DNA of 64,000 nucleotides, taken from positions 1 through 64,000 of the forward strand of contig WKFN01000005.1 of assembly GCA_014872805.1 (NCBI GenBank), in the 5' to 3' direction. A model generated the notes under the pieces. It was not told the DNA's origin. It ran no database searches and worked only from the letters and a program-made list of their open reading frames with translations. This document shows positions 25,372 through 35,781 of the stretch, piece by piece. The position numbers and the translations under genes were made by a program. Source of the DNA: Opacimonas sp014872805. GTDB lineage: Bacteria > Pseudomonadota > Gammaproteobacteria > Enterobacterales > Alteromonadaceae. Each line of letters opens with the position of its first letter. Position 1 is the stretch's first letter.

Positions 25372-28300
25372 TCATCTTAGGCTTGGTGTTTTTTTACCGA
25401 ATCCAGAAGGTCTAGTGACTATTCGGTGTATCCACTTAAACGGTTTGTTCAAATCTTGCAAAATCAAATACAAACACGGTACGAGCACCAAGGTCACTAG
25501 GGTGGCATACATAACAGCAAAGCCTAGTCCGACTGCCATAGGGATGACAAATGTGGCCTGTAAGCTGGTTTCAAACATAATGGGTAATACCCCGCAGAAG
25601 GTGGTAATTGAGGTGAGCGTGATGGCGCGGAAGCGCGCACAGCCTGCCTCTACGACGGCTTCTTTGATGGCCATGCCTTGTCTGCGACGTTGATTAATGA
25701 AATCCGTCATGACCAAGGAGTCATTGATCACAACCCCTGCAGCGGCGATCAGACCAAACGTCGACATCATGGACAAGTCCAATCCTAATAAGAAATGGCC
25801 CCAGATCGCCCCAGTCATCGAAAACGGGATCACCGACATAATAATCAGAGGTTGCCCATAACTTTTGAGCGGTACGGCGAGTAAGATATAGACCAATATC
25901 ATCCCGGCTACAAAAAACATGATCTGTTCGTTTTGTTGCGCTTGTTGCTCTTCGATGCTGCCACCCAGTTCGGTACGGACGTTAGGGAATCGCTCAAAAA
26001 GCTGAGGCAATAACTCATCTTTGATTTGTTTCACCACTTCATTGGGTTCGACTTGTTCCTCATCAATCGCGCCCCAAACATACACAGAACGGTAGCCTGA
26101 TTCACGACGAATATACGATACGCCTTCGGTTTCAATCAGTTCCACCACATCACCGAGCATCACTTCGCCGCCACGCGGGGTTGTGATCAAAGTGTATTTC
26201 AGATCGGAGAAGCGTTCACGTGTGAGTTGTGGGTAGCGTACCATGACTTTGACTTCTTCGCCGTTGCGAATGATCCGTTGCGCTTCTCCGCCATAGAAGC
26301 TTAAGCCCACTTGGCGAGCAATGCTCGACAGATCTAAACCCAGTTGCTCAGCCACCGGCAACAACCGCATTTGGATTTCTTTGTTGGCAGGATCGATGGT
26401 CGAGCTGATATCGAACAAGCCTTTTTGCTGTTGTAATAGCTCGATAAAGTAACGACCTGCGGCATTGAGAGTAGGGATATCTGCACCATATATAGCGTAT
26501 CCAAATTCACCATCCTGACCGCCGCCATTGACGTCATCTTGAATACTCAATGATTTCATGCCCGCAATCTCGGGCATGGCTTCTCGCCAGCGACGCGCCA
26601 GTTCAAAAGTATCGATAGGACGCAGTTCTTCATCGACCAGTGGGATCACTAAACGACCATCGGTACGTCCTTGATTAAACGCGAGTAAATCACGGATCAT
26701 CTTTTGTCCGTACTCTTTTTCGATTTGAGTATCGACGTCTAACACGACTTTCTCAATAGTTTTGATGGCATTCACTGTCGTGGCATCTGAAACGGTCTCA
26801 CTCATCTCAATTCGGATCGAGGGAAAATCATGTGGCACCTTGGGGTTCGGTACCATACGCACATAGTTAGCTTGAACCAGACCAAAGCTGATCAGCAAAA
26901 TCGCGGTAAACGCGGCAAACACCGACCAGCGCCAATGCGTACAACGCTTAATAAAGCGCTTATATTTGCCATTAATGAAACCAAAGTACACACCATTAAA
27001 TTTGTGGCGCCAGCTGTTCTCTTTAAGTGGTTTAAAGTTGGTGTGTGCAATATGCGAAGGCAAAATCAATTTCGACTCAATCAAACTAAAAGCGAGACAT
27101 AAGATCACTACGACAGCAATATTAAAGAAGAACGCGCCTTCAGGCCCGGATGACATGACAAACGGCGCAAACACCGCCATCGTCGTTAACACCCCAAATG
27201 TGGCCGGGGTCGCTACGCGTTTCGCACCACGCACAACCGTATTCCCACCGCCTCCGTCTTGTTCAATTTCAGTGTAGGCGGATTCTCCTATGACGATGGC
27301 ATCATCGACCACAATTCCCAGCACCATGATGAACGCAAATAACGACAAAATATTAATGGTGACACCAAACACCGGCATCATCATGGCTGCGCCTAAGAAA
27401 CAGACTGGTAAGCCAACCATGACCCAAAAGGCGAGTTTAAAGCGCAAGAACAAGGTGAGCATTAAAGCAACCAGAATTGCCCCCTGCACCAAGTTTCCTA
27501 ACATCATGTCCAGACGAGCATTGAGATAATAGGTCATGTCCACAAGGATCTTGATTTGCATGCCTGAGGGAAGTTCTGAGTTTTTCTTTTCGATATACGC
27601 TTTGACGCTTTCTGCGACCGGGATCGTATCTTGGGTTTTGGTGGCTTTGACCGACATAAAAATCGCATTTTCACCCGAGTAGCTAAAATAGCGCTCGCCT
27701 TCGGTGAAGCCATCTTTGATGGTGGCGACTTCTTTAAGTAGCACTCGACCCCCGTTACTGCCAATCACCACTGGAATCTCGCGGAACTCTTCGCCATTGT
27801 ACATTTGTTCTTCAACTCGAACGGCGATGGTGCCGCCGTCGGTGCGAACTTGACCGGCTGAGAAGTTCGCAGAATAGCGTCGTACCGCATTGAGCACGTC
27901 ATTGATGGTCAGGTTGTACTGACGCAAAGTATCGGGCAACACCTCAATCGCAATTTCATCTTGCGGTGCACTGACACTGGCAAGAGAGACGTTTTGGAGT
28001 TGCAGAAGTTCGTTTTCGATTTGCAAGGCCACTGGCTTGAGCTTTTCAAGTGGATAATCACCCACTAAAGACATCTCAATCACGTCTTGCTGGAACTCGG
28101 CTTGCGTGACCTGAATCGGCTCCATGTCTGCAGGGAAGGTACCGATGCTGTCAACCCGAGTGCGGATTTTGTCTAACACCACATTGATGTCTTCACCCTC
28201 GCGAATGCGCAAACTGATGCGACCACCGTTGCGAAACGAGCGTGAAATACTTTGTTTGACTTCAGTGATGTCTTTAATCGCTTCTTCGATTTTGATTAAA

Positions 28301-28545
28301 ATGCTTTCTTCAATTTCACGCGGTGCCGCGCCTGGATAGGTGGCTTGAATATTGATCCAGTTGATCTCGATGTTCGGGAACATCTGGCGCTGAATGGTAT
28401 TGTAGCTGACTAAACCCATGACGATGATAAACACCATCATCAAATTGGCAGCTACTGGATTATTGGCAAAAAAAGCTATTAAACCGGTTTCTTTTTGGGA
28501 TACCGGCTCAGAGGCTTGGGTGGGTGAATTAGGTAAATCGCTCAT
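25372..28545 (-). CDS. RND efflux permease subunit
   Basis: The 1057-residue protein is an inner-membrane proton-driven RND transporter. It has the N-terminal helix (AFFANNPVAANLMMVFIIVMG), two large periplasmic loops, and the 12-helix plan with the motif VLGIVVDDAIVIGESAYTEIEQ carrying the proton-relay Asp pair. The second half repeats the pattern (GVVINDSLVMTDFINQRR). Sequence motifs fit the less well studied Alteromonas-type RND subfamily more than AcrB itself. It is 9 bp after the adaptor gene, with an AAGGAAAA site. No outer-membrane factor is encoded nearby. Confidence 0.92.
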   Translation of the reverse strand: MSDLPNSPTQASEPVSQKETGLIAFFANNPVAANLMMVFIIVMGLVSYNTIQRQMFPNIEINWINIQATYPGAAPREIEESILIKIEEAIKDITEVKQSISRSFRNGGRISLRIREGEDINVVLDKIRTRVDSIGTFPADMEPIQVTQAEFQQDVIEMSLVGDYPLEKLKPVALQIENELLQLQNVSLASVSAPQDEIAIEVLPDTLRQYNLTINDVLNAVRRYSANFSAGQVRTDGGTIAVRVEEQMYNGEEFREIPVVIGSNGGRVLLKEVATIKDGFTEGERYFSYSGENAIFMSVKATKTQDTIPVAESVKAYIEKKNSELPSGMQIKILVDMTYYLNARLDMMLGNLVQGAILVALMLTLFLRFKLAFWVMVGLPVCFLGAAMMMPVFGVTINILSLFAFIMVLGIVVDDAIVIGESAYTEIEQDGGGGNTVVRGAKRVATPATFGVLTTMAVFAPFVMSSGPEGAFFFNIAVVVILCLAFSLIESKLILPSHIAHTNFKPLKENSWRHKFNGVYFGFINGKYKRFIKRCTHWRWSVFAAFTAILLISFGLVQANYVRMVPNPKVPHDFPSIRIEMSETVSDATTVNAIKTIEKVVLDVDTQIEKEYGQKMIRDLLAFNQGRTDGRLVIPLVDEELRPIDTFELARRWREAMPEIAGMKSLSIQDDVNGGGQDGEFGYAIYGADIPTLNAAGRYFIELLQQQKGLFDISSTIDPANKEIQMRLLPVAEQLGLDLSSIARQVGLSFYGGEAQRIIRNGEEVKVMVRYPQLTRERFSDLKYTLITTPRGGEVMLGDVVELIETEGVSYIRRESGYRSVYVWGAIDEEQVEPNEVVKQIKDELLPQLFERFPNVRTELGGSIEEQQAQQNEQIMFFVAGMILVYILLAVPLKSYGQPLIIMSVIPFSMTGAIWGHFLLGLDLSMMSTFGLIAAAGVVINDSLVMTDFINQRRRQGMAIKEAVVEAGCARFRAITLTSITTFCGVLPIMFETSLQATFVIPMAVGLGFAVMYATLVTLVLVPCLYLILQDLNKPFKWIHRIVTRPSGFGKKTPSLR

Positions 28546-28554
28546 CGGTTTTCC

Positions 28555-29775
28555 TTATTCACTTTGACTATCAGCAGTGGTTGGGGTGGCCACAACTTGA
28601 TTTTTGTCGTTAGTGATCCTGACTTCCATACCATCGAGTGGGTACTCAGGCAAGGTCATGACGACTTTATCATTAGGCTCTAGCCCAGAATCGATGTAAA
28701 AATACTTACCTTCTTCACGCAACACGGTGACGTTTTTGATGCGTAATTTGTTCTCGTTATCCACCACCCAAACACGGCGATTGTTGACAAGCGTTTGTGG
28801 CAACTTATAAACATCTTCTATGGTAATACCTTTAAATTGCACATCGACGAAAGTACCGAATTTAAGTGGCTCTGCATCGCTTATTAGCCCGTATGGATCG
28901 TTGATTTCGACCACTAACTGACTCATCCGTGTGGCGCTATCAACGATCCCCAAATCTCGGGTTATACTGCCTTTGCGAGTGGTTTTATCAATGTTTCTCG
29001 CATGCATAGTGGCATTCGCACCGACGATATTGTCTGGTAAAAATACCGCATCAAATCCCGCTACTGGAAACACCAATTCAGCGGTTTCAATGCTGTTTAA
29101 GCGCGCGACTTCAATGCCGCGATTCACAAACTGACCGACGCCAATATTGCGCATGATGATCAGGGCATCATAAGGGGCTCTCACCGTGGTGTCATTGAGA
29201 TCGCGTTGCGCTAACTTGAGGCGCGCTTGCGCGGATTTAACCGCGGCTTGGGCACTTAACAGCTGAGGCTTGCGCAAATATAGGTCAGTGACTTTGGTTT
29301 TGGGTAAATTTTTGGCTTCACGTTGGGCCACATCGGCGCGGGCCTGTTCTTCAATCAACGCCGCTTGTGCTCGAGATAGTTCGGACTCTGCTTGCCATAC
29401 AGCGGCTTCATACGCGTCTTTTTCGATGGTAAACAACACATCGCCGCGCTTAACCAATCCGCCTGCAACAAAATTAGGATGCAAGCTATCCACTTCCCCA
29501 GAGACTTGCGCCGAGAGAGCGGTGGATTCTTTTGGTTTGATTTCGCCGTTGCCACTGATAATAACCGTGTGGTCGGTCGGCTGGATCGCTTGGTAACTGA
29601 TATTGGGACGGGTATCGACGGGCTTTTTTTCTTCGCTGTCTTGTGCGGTCGCTTTGATCCCTAGCATACCCGCAATGCCAACCACGAGAATCGCAATGGG
29701 CATGCCGATTTTGATAAGTAAACTCTTGCGAGTGCCGTTTGCAGATGTCTGTGAAGATGTATTCGAGATGGACAT
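28555..29775 (-). CDS. RND efflux periplasmic adaptor
   Basis: The 406-residue product is a membrane-fusion protein: one N-terminal membrane anchor (LIKIGMPIAILVVGIAGMLGI), a split lipoyl domain (GEIKPKESTALSAQVSGEV and later TVRAPYDALIIMRNIGVGQFV), and a coiled-coil hairpin between them (about 125-190). It is the first gene of the pair with the RND permease. An AAGGTAA site precedes the ATG. Substrates cannot be told from sequence. Confidence 0.92.
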   Translation of the reverse strand: MSISNTSSQTSANGTRKSLLIKIGMPIAILVVGIAGMLGIKATAQDSEEKKPVDTRPNISYQAIQPTDHTVIISGNGEIKPKESTALSAQVSGEVDSLHPNFVAGGLVKRGDVLFTIEKDAYEAAVWQAESELSRAQAALIEEQARADVAQREAKNLPKTKVTDLYLRKPQLLSAQAAVKSAQARLKLAQRDLNDTTVRAPYDALIIMRNIGVGQFVNRGIEVARLNSIETAELVFPVAGFDAVFLPDNIVGANATMHARNIDKTTRKGSITRDLGIVDSATRMSQLVVEINDPYGLISDAEPLKFGTFVDVQFKGITIEDVYKLPQTLVNNRRVWVVDNENKLRIKNVTVLREEGKYFYIDSGLEPNDKVVMTLPEYPLDGMEVRITNDKNQVVATPTTADSQSE

Positions 29776-29855
29776 GTGTTTACCTTAAAATTGTGACTTA
29801 GTAAGCATAACTGAACTAAATGTCAGTTTGTGTCAGCAAATGTAACAAGTTGTGA

Positions 29856-29883
29856 GATAAAAAAGGCAGCTCGAAGCTGCCTT
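29856..29883 (-). terminator. asnS terminator
   Basis: On the minus strand AAGGCAGC, loop TTCGA and GCTGCCTT form a stem followed by a T-run (TTTTTATC). It lies 25 bp after the asnS stop. Confidence 0.92.
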
Positions 29884-29907
29884 AAAGAATGGTTTTTTAA
29901 CGACTAT

Positions 29908-31305
29908 TTAGTAGTTCGCATTACCCGGTGTACGCGGGAATGGGATCACGTCGCGCACGTTTTGCATGCCCGTCACATACGCCACTAGACGTTCGAAGCC
30001 CAAACCGAAACCTGCATGTGGTACGGTGCCGTAACGACGTAAATCGCGATACCAGCTGTAGTCTTCTTTGCTCAGTCCCATTTCTTCTAAACGCGCATCA
30101 AAGACATCCAAACGCTCTTCACGCTGTGAACCACCGATGATTTCACCGATGCCTGGCGCTAAAACATCCATCGCAGCAACGGTTTTGCCGTCATCGTTAA
30201 GGCGCATATAAAACGCTTTGATGTCTTTGGGATAGTTTTGCATGATAATCGGTGCCCCGACGTGTTCTTCGGCTAAGTAACGCTCGTGCTCTGATGACAA
30301 ATCTATGCCCCAAGATACCGGGAATTCAAAGTTTTTGCCGCAGTTTTCCAAAATCGTGATCGCATCGGTGTAATCCATGCGCACAAAATCTTGCTCGATG
30401 ACTTTTTCTAAGCGAGTGATGGCGTCTTTATTGATGCGCTGAGCAAAAAAGGCCATATCATCGGCGCGTTCTTCTAATACCGCTTTGAACACATATTTCA
30501 GCATGTCTTCGGCAAGACCCGCTACCGTGTTTAAATCCGCAAACGCCACTTCTGGCTCCACCATCCAAAACTCGGCCAAATGGCGTGAGGTATTAGAGTT
30601 TTCTGCGCGGAATGTGGGGCCAAAGGTGTAGACTTTGGACATCGCCGTACAGTAGGTCTCAACGTTCAGCTGACCTGATACGGTTAGGAAGGTCTCTTTG
30701 CCAAAGAAGTCTTCGGAATAATCGACTTGCCCTTTGTCATCACGAGGGATATTCATCATATCCAACGTGGAAACACGGAACATCTCACCAGCCCCTTCGG
30801 TATCCGAGGCGGTTAGGATAGGGGTTGAGATCCACATATAGCCACGCTCATGGAAGAAACGGTGCACGGCTTGGCTTAAACAATTGCGCACTCGCGTCAC
30901 CGCGCCAATGACGTTGGTGCGTGGACGTAAGTGGGCGTGTTCACGTAGATACTCGATTGAGTGACGTTTGGCCGCCATGGGGTAGGTGTCTGGGTTTTCG
31001 ACCCAACCGATCACGCGAATGTCGTTGGCCTCCAGCTCAAGCGCTTGGCCTTGCCCTTCTGAGGCTTTTACGGTGGCATCTACTTCGAGTGAACAGCCGG
31101 CGGTTAAGCGAGTAACTTCATCGTAATTGGCGAGGGTATTGAGGGCAATGACTTGCACTGGATCAAAACAGCTGCCATCGTGCAATGCAACGAAAGACAA
31201 ACCAGCTTTAGAATCACGTCGGGTGCGTACCCAACCTTTTACGGTGACCGTATCACCGATTGCATAAGTACCGTTTAGTACATCAGTCACTGCGGCATAC
31301 GCCAT
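29908..31305 (-). CDS. asnS: asparaginyl-tRNA synthetase
   Basis: AsnRS charges tRNA-Asn. The 465-residue class II enzyme has an N-terminal OB fold (TVKGWVRTRRDSKAGLSF), motif 2 (TFRAENSNTSRHLAEFWMVEPE) region and motif 3 GFGLGFERLVAYVTGM near the end. The ATG at 31305 has an AGGAG site 9 bases upstream and is preferred to a TTG at 31311. It is downstream of bioA in the same direction, but a 69-bp gap suggests a separate promoter. Confidence 0.97.
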   Translation of the reverse strand: MAYAAVTDVLNGTYAIGDTVTVKGWVRTRRDSKAGLSFVALHDGSCFDPVQVIALNTLANYDEVTRLTAGCSLEVDATVKASEGQGQALELEANDIRVIGWVENPDTYPMAAKRHSIEYLREHAHLRPRTNVIGAVTRVRNCLSQAVHRFFHERGYMWISTPILTASDTEGAGEMFRVSTLDMMNIPRDDKGQVDYSEDFFGKETFLTVSGQLNVETYCTAMSKVYTFGPTFRAENSNTSRHLAEFWMVEPEVAFADLNTVAGLAEDMLKYVFKAVLEERADDMAFFAQRINKDAITRLEKVIEQDFVRMDYTDAITILENCGKNFEFPVSWGIDLSSEHERYLAEEHVGAPIIMQNYPKDIKAFYMRLNDDGKTVAAMDVLAPGIGEIIGGSQREERLDVFDARLEEMGLSKEDYSWYRDLRRYGTVPHAGFGLGFERLVAYVTGMQNVRDVIPFPRTPGNANY

Positions 31306-31374
31306 AGTCAAATACTCCTAATTTTTTGCTTGCGCGGGATTATACGCATATTGCAAGCGAATGCCCAATAAAAA

Positions 31375-32643
31375 CTAAATTTGTACACCGGTATATATCG
31401 CATCGCACAAGGCTTTGATGTGCTCCGGCTCACTAATAAACGGAGGCATGATGTACACTAATCTGCCAAACGGGCGGATCCACACGCCTTGTTGCACAAA
31501 ATGCGCTTGGATTTTGGCCACATCTACGGGGGTTTTGGTTTCAACGACACCAATTGCCCCCAAAATCCGAACATCAGCGACCTGAGGTAACTCAGCGCAT
31601 CGGGGTAAATACGCTTGCAAGGCTTGTTCGATGTTTGCGACCTGTTCTTGCCAAGCATTTGACGCTATCAACTCCAGTGACGCTGAAGCCACTGCGCAAG
31701 CCAAAGGATTACCCATATATGTGGGCCCGTGCATGAACACGCCCGGAGCCCCTTGGCACACGCCCAACGCGACATCTTCAGTGCATAAGGTGGCCGCCAT
31801 CGTCATGTAACCGCCGGTGAGTGCCTTACCCAGACACAAAATATCCGGAGTGATATCCGCGTGTTCGCAGGCAAATAACTTCCCAGTACGCCCAAACCCT
31901 GTGGCGATTTCATCGGCGATCAACAAAATATTGTACTCATCACACAATTGTCTAACTCGGCGCACATACTCAGGGTGATACAAACGCATCCCACCGGCAC
32001 CCTGTACGACTGGCTCCAAAATAATGGCCGCAATTTCGTGATGATGATCATTGAGTGTATCAACAAGAGGTGCTAGCTCGTCTTCGTTCCACGTTTGGCC
32101 AAAACGGGTTTGTGGTGCGGGCACGAAGATTTGTTCGGCAAGCACATTTTTGAATAGCGAATGCATCCCATTAATCGGGTCGCACACCGACATGGCCGCA
32201 AACGTATCGCCATGATAGCCATTGCGAGGCGAGAGAATTTTGTGTTTGTGAGGCTGGCCTTGGCAGGCAAAATATTGCAATGCCATTTTGATCGCAACTT
32301 CAACCGATACGGATCCTGAGTCGGCAAAAAACACGCGATTTAAGCCTTCTGGCACCATGGCCAGCAATTGTTTGGCGAGTGTAATCGCCGGTTCATGGGT
32401 CAAGCCGCCAAACATAATATGCGAAAACTCATCGACCTGACGCTTCACTGCGGCATTGATGTGCGGGTGGTTGTAACCATGGATCGCCGCCCACCACGAT
32501 GACATCCCATCGATGAGCACCTCCCCACTGGCAAGGGTGATATGCACGCCGTCGGTTTTGGTGACCTCATAGCAAGGCAATGGCTCAGTTGCCGAGGTGT
32601 AGGGGTGCCAGATATGAGCTTTGTCGTAATCGATGTTGTTCAT
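31375..32643 (-). CDS. bioA: adenosylmethionine-8-amino-7-oxononanoate aminotransferase
   Basis: BioA makes 7,8-diaminononanoate using SAM as amino donor. The 422-residue fold-type I PLP enzyme begins with DKAHIWHPYTS, typical of BioA, has the SSWWAAIHGYNHP substrate segment, the LIADEIATGFGRTG region, and the PLP lysine in CLGKALTGGYM. It is divergent from bioBFCD, and a BirA-type operator lies in the 116-bp gap between them. Confidence 0.97.
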   Translation of the reverse strand: MNNIDYDKAHIWHPYTSATEPLPCYEVTKTDGVHITLASGEVLIDGMSSWWAAIHGYNHPHINAAVKRQVDEFSHIMFGGLTHEPAITLAKQLLAMVPEGLNRVFFADSGSVSVEVAIKMALQYFACQGQPHKHKILSPRNGYHGDTFAAMSVCDPINGMHSLFKNVLAEQIFVPAPQTRFGQTWNEDELAPLVDTLNDHHHEIAAIILEPVVQGAGGMRLYHPEYVRRVRQLCDEYNILLIADEIATGFGRTGKLFACEHADITPDILCLGKALTGGYMTMAATLCTEDVALGVCQGAPGVFMHGPTYMGNPLACAVASASLELIASNAWQEQVANIEQALQAYLPRCAELPQVADVRILGAIGVVETKTPVDVAKIQAHFVQQGVWIRPFGRLVYIMPPFISEPEHIKALCDAIYTGVQI

Positions 32644-32662
32644 TTGATTATTTTTTACACAT

Positions 32663-32695
32663 AGGTCAACTTTACATGTTTTATTAAGTTGACAA
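32663..32695. promoter_or_regulatory. BirA-type biotin operator between bioA and bioB
   Basis: The inverted repeat AGGTCAACT (32663-32671), 15-bp spacer, AGTTGACAA (32687-32695) fits the BirA operator plan (TTGTnAAC half-sites 14-16 bp apart) and sits exactly between the divergent bio genes. A TTGACA -35 box for bioB (32689-32694) is inside the right half, with TAGACT (32711-32716) as a possible -10, so repressor binding would block it. Confidence 0.75.
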
Positions 32696-32759
32696 GTTGA
32701 AGCATGTGCATAGACTAAGCGTTAACTACGATTAAGTAAAGACTGTAAAAAGAACCAAC

Positions 32760-33821
32760 ATGAACGCGCAAATTCCCCAGGCCCCTAATCAAATTAGACA
32801 TAATTGGACGCAAAGCGAAGTAGACGCTTTGTTTGCATTGCCTTTTAACGATTTATTATTCCAAGCACAAACGGTACATCGTACGCATTTTGACCCAAAT
32901 CACGTGCAAGTCAGCACCTTATTATCAATTAAAACCGGTGCGTGTCCAGAAGACTGTAAATACTGCCCGCAAAGTGCGCGTTATGACACCGGTTTAGAAA
33001 AAGAACGCTTATTGGAAATTGAAAAAGTCATCGAGCGCGCGAAAGAAGCAAAGGCAGCCGGCTCGACCCGTTTTTGTATGGGGGCGGCGTGGCGTAATCC
33101 CAAAGATCGCGATATGCCGTATGTGGTGGATATGGTCAAACAAGTCAAAGCCATGGGCATGGAAACCTGTATGACGTTGGGCATGCTCACGCGCGACCAA
33201 GCCTTAATGCTCAAGCAAGCTGGCCTGGATTATTACAACCATAATCTAGATACGTCTCCAGAATACTATGGCGATATCATTACCACGCGTACCTATCAAG
33301 ACCGTTTAGACACACTGCAAAATGTCCGCGATGCCGGCATGAATGTGTGCAGTGGGGGGATTGTCGGCATGGGCGAGTCCGCGCAAGACCGCTCGGGGTT
33401 GTTAATGGCGTTGGCCAATCTTGAACGCCACCCTGAGAGTGTCCCGATTAATATGTTGGTCAAAGTCAAAGGTACACCGCTGGATCAAGTAGACGATTTG
33501 GATGGCTTTGAGTTTATTCGCACCATTGCCGTGGCGCGGATCATGATGCCCAAATCTTATGTCCGATTATCCGCAGGGCGTGAGGCGATGAATGAGCAAA
33601 TGCAAGCCTTGTGTTTTATGGCCGGGGCAAATTCGATTTTTTATGGGTGCAAATTGCTCACCACTTCCAACCCTGAATCTCACGCTGACGTACAGCTATT
33701 CAAAAAACTCGGTATCAATCGCGAAATGACCAAATCGTTTTCGGATGAAGCGTATGAAGCGGCGTTGGCGGATGAGATCTCGGCGCAAGCCCAAGCTGAG
33801 TTGTATACCGAAGTGAAATAA
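32760..33821 (+). CDS. bioB: biotin synthase
   Basis: BioB inserts sulfur into dethiobiotin by radical SAM chemistry. The 353-residue protein has the 4Fe-4S motif CPEDCKYC (Cys62, Cys66, Cys69) and later family motifs YYNHNLDTSPEYY and GGIVGMGE. It is the first gene of bioBFCD, with 5 bp to bioF. Confidence 0.98.
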   Translation: MNAQIPQAPNQIRHNWTQSEVDALFALPFNDLLFQAQTVHRTHFDPNHVQVSTLLSIKTGACPEDCKYCPQSARYDTGLEKERLLEIEKVIERAKEAKAAGSTRFCMGAAWRNPKDRDMPYVVDMVKQVKAMGMETCMTLGMLTRDQALMLKQAGLDYYNHNLDTSPEYYGDIITTRTYQDRLDTLQNVRDAGMNVCSGGIVGMGESAQDRSGLLMALANLERHPESVPINMLVKVKGTPLDQVDDLDGFEFIRTIAVARIMMPKSYVRLSAGREAMNEQMQALCFMAGANSIFYGCKLLTTSNPESHADVQLFKKLGINREMTKSFSDEAYEAALADEISAQAQAELYTEVK

Positions 33822-33826
33822 TTGCT

Positions 33827-34999
33827 ATGTCTGATTCGTTTGCAACGCGTTTCCGCGCAGCGCTCGCCATAAAAGCACAAGAAGACTTACTGCGCACTCG
33901 TCGTATTGTCGAGGACGATTACGCCGGTGTGCTCAATGTCGATGGCAAGGCGTATTTGAATTTTGCCGCAAACGATTATTTGGGATTGCGTTTTGATGAG
34001 CGTGTGTTGCAACCTTTTGTCGAAGGTCTGTCAAAATACGGGGCAGGCTCTGGCGCATCGCCATTGGTCACCGGTCACAGTATTGAGCATGCTCGCTTGG
34101 AAGCTTGGTTAGCCGAAAAGCTTGGCCGAGAAGCGGTGTTGTTGTTTTCATCAGGCTTTGCGGCCAATCATGCTTTGTGCCAAGCCCTGTTGCATAAAGA
34201 CGACGTGGTGGTCAGTGATAAGCTTATGCATGCTTCGTTTATTGAAGGCGCGATGGTCTCTGAGGCCAAATTAAAACGCTTCGCCCACAACGATGTGGCG
34301 CATGCGAAGACGTTGCTAGACGGAATTGATTCAAGTCATGCGGTGTTGCTTGCGTCAGAAGGCGTATTCAGCATGGATGGTGATACTGCTCCAGTGGCTG
34401 AATTAGTATCGCTCGCACAAGCGAGTAACGCCATGTTGATGCTCGATGATGCGCATGCATTTGGTGTGTTGGGCGAGAGTGGCCTAGGTAGCGTGGATGC
34501 GTTTGGTTTGTCACAAGAGGATTGCCCAGTGTTAATGGGCACGTTTGGTAAAGCTGTGGGCACATCCGGAGCGTTTATTGCCGGTTCACATGACTTGATT
34601 GATTATCTGGTCAATCACGCCAAGCATTATATTTATTCTACCGCGATGAGCGCGGCCAATGCGCGCGCGACGTTGGCCAGTCTTGAGTTGATTGTCGCCG
34701 GTGAGCAGCGGTCTCGTTTATTAGCTAATATCGCGCGTTTTCGCGAGGGAGTGGCGTGGTATGATTTGCCGGTTTTGGATTCCAATACTGCCATTCAGCC
34801 GTTTATTATCGGTTCTGCCGATGGCGTGTTACAGGCATCCGACTATCTTCGTTCATTGGGATTGTGGGTCGGCGCCATTCGCTCCCCAACGGTACCCAAA
34901 GGCTCCGACCGCTTGCGCATTACCTTATCCGCGGTGCATTGTGATAAAGACATCGATGCGCTGATTGATGCCTTGTGTTTGCTAAGAGAGCAAGGATGA
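33827..34999 (+). CDS. bioF: 8-amino-7-oxononanoate synthase
   Basis: BioF condenses pimeloyl-ACP (or CoA) with alanine. The 390-residue PLP enzyme has LNFAANDYLGLR, the GSGASPLVTGHS segment, DDAHAFGVLG and the PLP lysine in GTFGKAVGTSG. It follows bioB by 5 bp and overlaps the bioC start (ATGA). Confidence 0.97.
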   Translation: MSDSFATRFRAALAIKAQEDLLRTRRIVEDDYAGVLNVDGKAYLNFAANDYLGLRFDERVLQPFVEGLSKYGAGSGASPLVTGHSIEHARLEAWLAEKLGREAVLLFSSGFAANHALCQALLHKDDVVVSDKLMHASFIEGAMVSEAKLKRFAHNDVAHAKTLLDGIDSSHAVLLASEGVFSMDGDTAPVAELVSLAQASNAMLMLDDAHAFGVLGESGLGSVDAFGLSQEDCPVLMGTFGKAVGTSGAFIAGSHDLIDYLVNHAKHYIYSTAMSAANARATLASLELIVAGEQRSRLLANIARFREGVAWYDLPVLDSNTAIQPFIIGSADGVLQASDYLRSLGLWVGAIRSPTVPKGSDRLRITLSAVHCDKDIDALIDALCLLREQG

Positions 35000-35754
35000 G
35001 GGTAGTCAATACAACGCCCACGGTGGATAAAATTCGTGTGGCCGAACAATTTTCACGCCATGCCTCAGAGTATGTTAAACAAGCCAAAGTTCAGCACCGC
35101 ATTGCGGTTGAAGGCTTGGCTCGAGCATCAAAATGGTTTGTTGGACGCGGTGAATGCATCGTCGACCTTGGGTGCGGGGTGGGGCACAATTTAGATGCGT
35201 TGAGTGAGTACGCTGAAAAAGTCATTGGGGTCGATATTGCCACTGGTATGGTGGCCAATAATGTCTCTTCCCATCCTATTGTACAAAGCGATTTTGACGA
35301 GCTGAGTTTACCGAATGCATCGGTCGATTTTGTATTTTCATCCATGGCCTTGCAGTGGTCGAATTCTCCGATGCGAGTCTTGAGTCATATTCATCGCATT
35401 TTAAAGCCAGGTGGCCGAGCCATGTGTGCCATTATGGTGTCGCCGAGTTTTGTGCGGTTGCATGATGCTTTTGCCGCTGCGGGCTTACCCGGGCGGATCA
35501 ATGAATTTGCAGCCAGCTCAGCATGGCACAGTGAGTTATTTAGTGGATCTCAGATGGATGAGCAGATATTTATGGACGAATTTGACGATTTTCGCTCTAT
35601 GATGGGCTCTATCAAAGAGGTTGGGGCAAGTACCGTCTTGGCAGAATCAGGCCTATCGCAAATCAATCGTGCTCAGTATCAACAGATCATCGAACGGTTG
35701 AACGGTGAATATTGTCTTGACTATCGGGTGTGTTTTTTGTCATTGGTAAAATAA
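34996..35754 (+). CDS. bioC: malonyl-ACP O-methyltransferase
   Basis: BioC methylates malonyl-ACP to begin pimelate synthesis by the fatty-acid machinery. The 252-residue product has the family start VAEQFSRHASEYVKQAKVQ, SAM motif IVDLGCGVGHNLDAL and the MALQWSN segment. The frame opens earlier, at a TTG inside bioF, but the ATG at 34996 overlapping the bioF stop by 4 bp fits translational coupling. BioH or another pimeloyl-ACP esterase is not in this window. Confidence 0.95.
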   Translation: MRVVNTTPTVDKIRVAEQFSRHASEYVKQAKVQHRIAVEGLARASKWFVGRGECIVDLGCGVGHNLDALSEYAEKVIGVDIATGMVANNVSSHPIVQSDFDELSLPNASVDFVFSSMALQWSNSPMRVLSHIHRILKPGGRAMCAIMVSPSFVRLHDAFAAAGLPGRINEFAASSAWHSELFSGSQMDEQIFMDEFDDFRSMMGSIKEVGASTVLAESGLSQINRAQYQQIIERLNGEYCLDYRVCFLSLVK

Positions 35755-35781
35755 CGGCTAATTGAAGGATAAAAAAATACG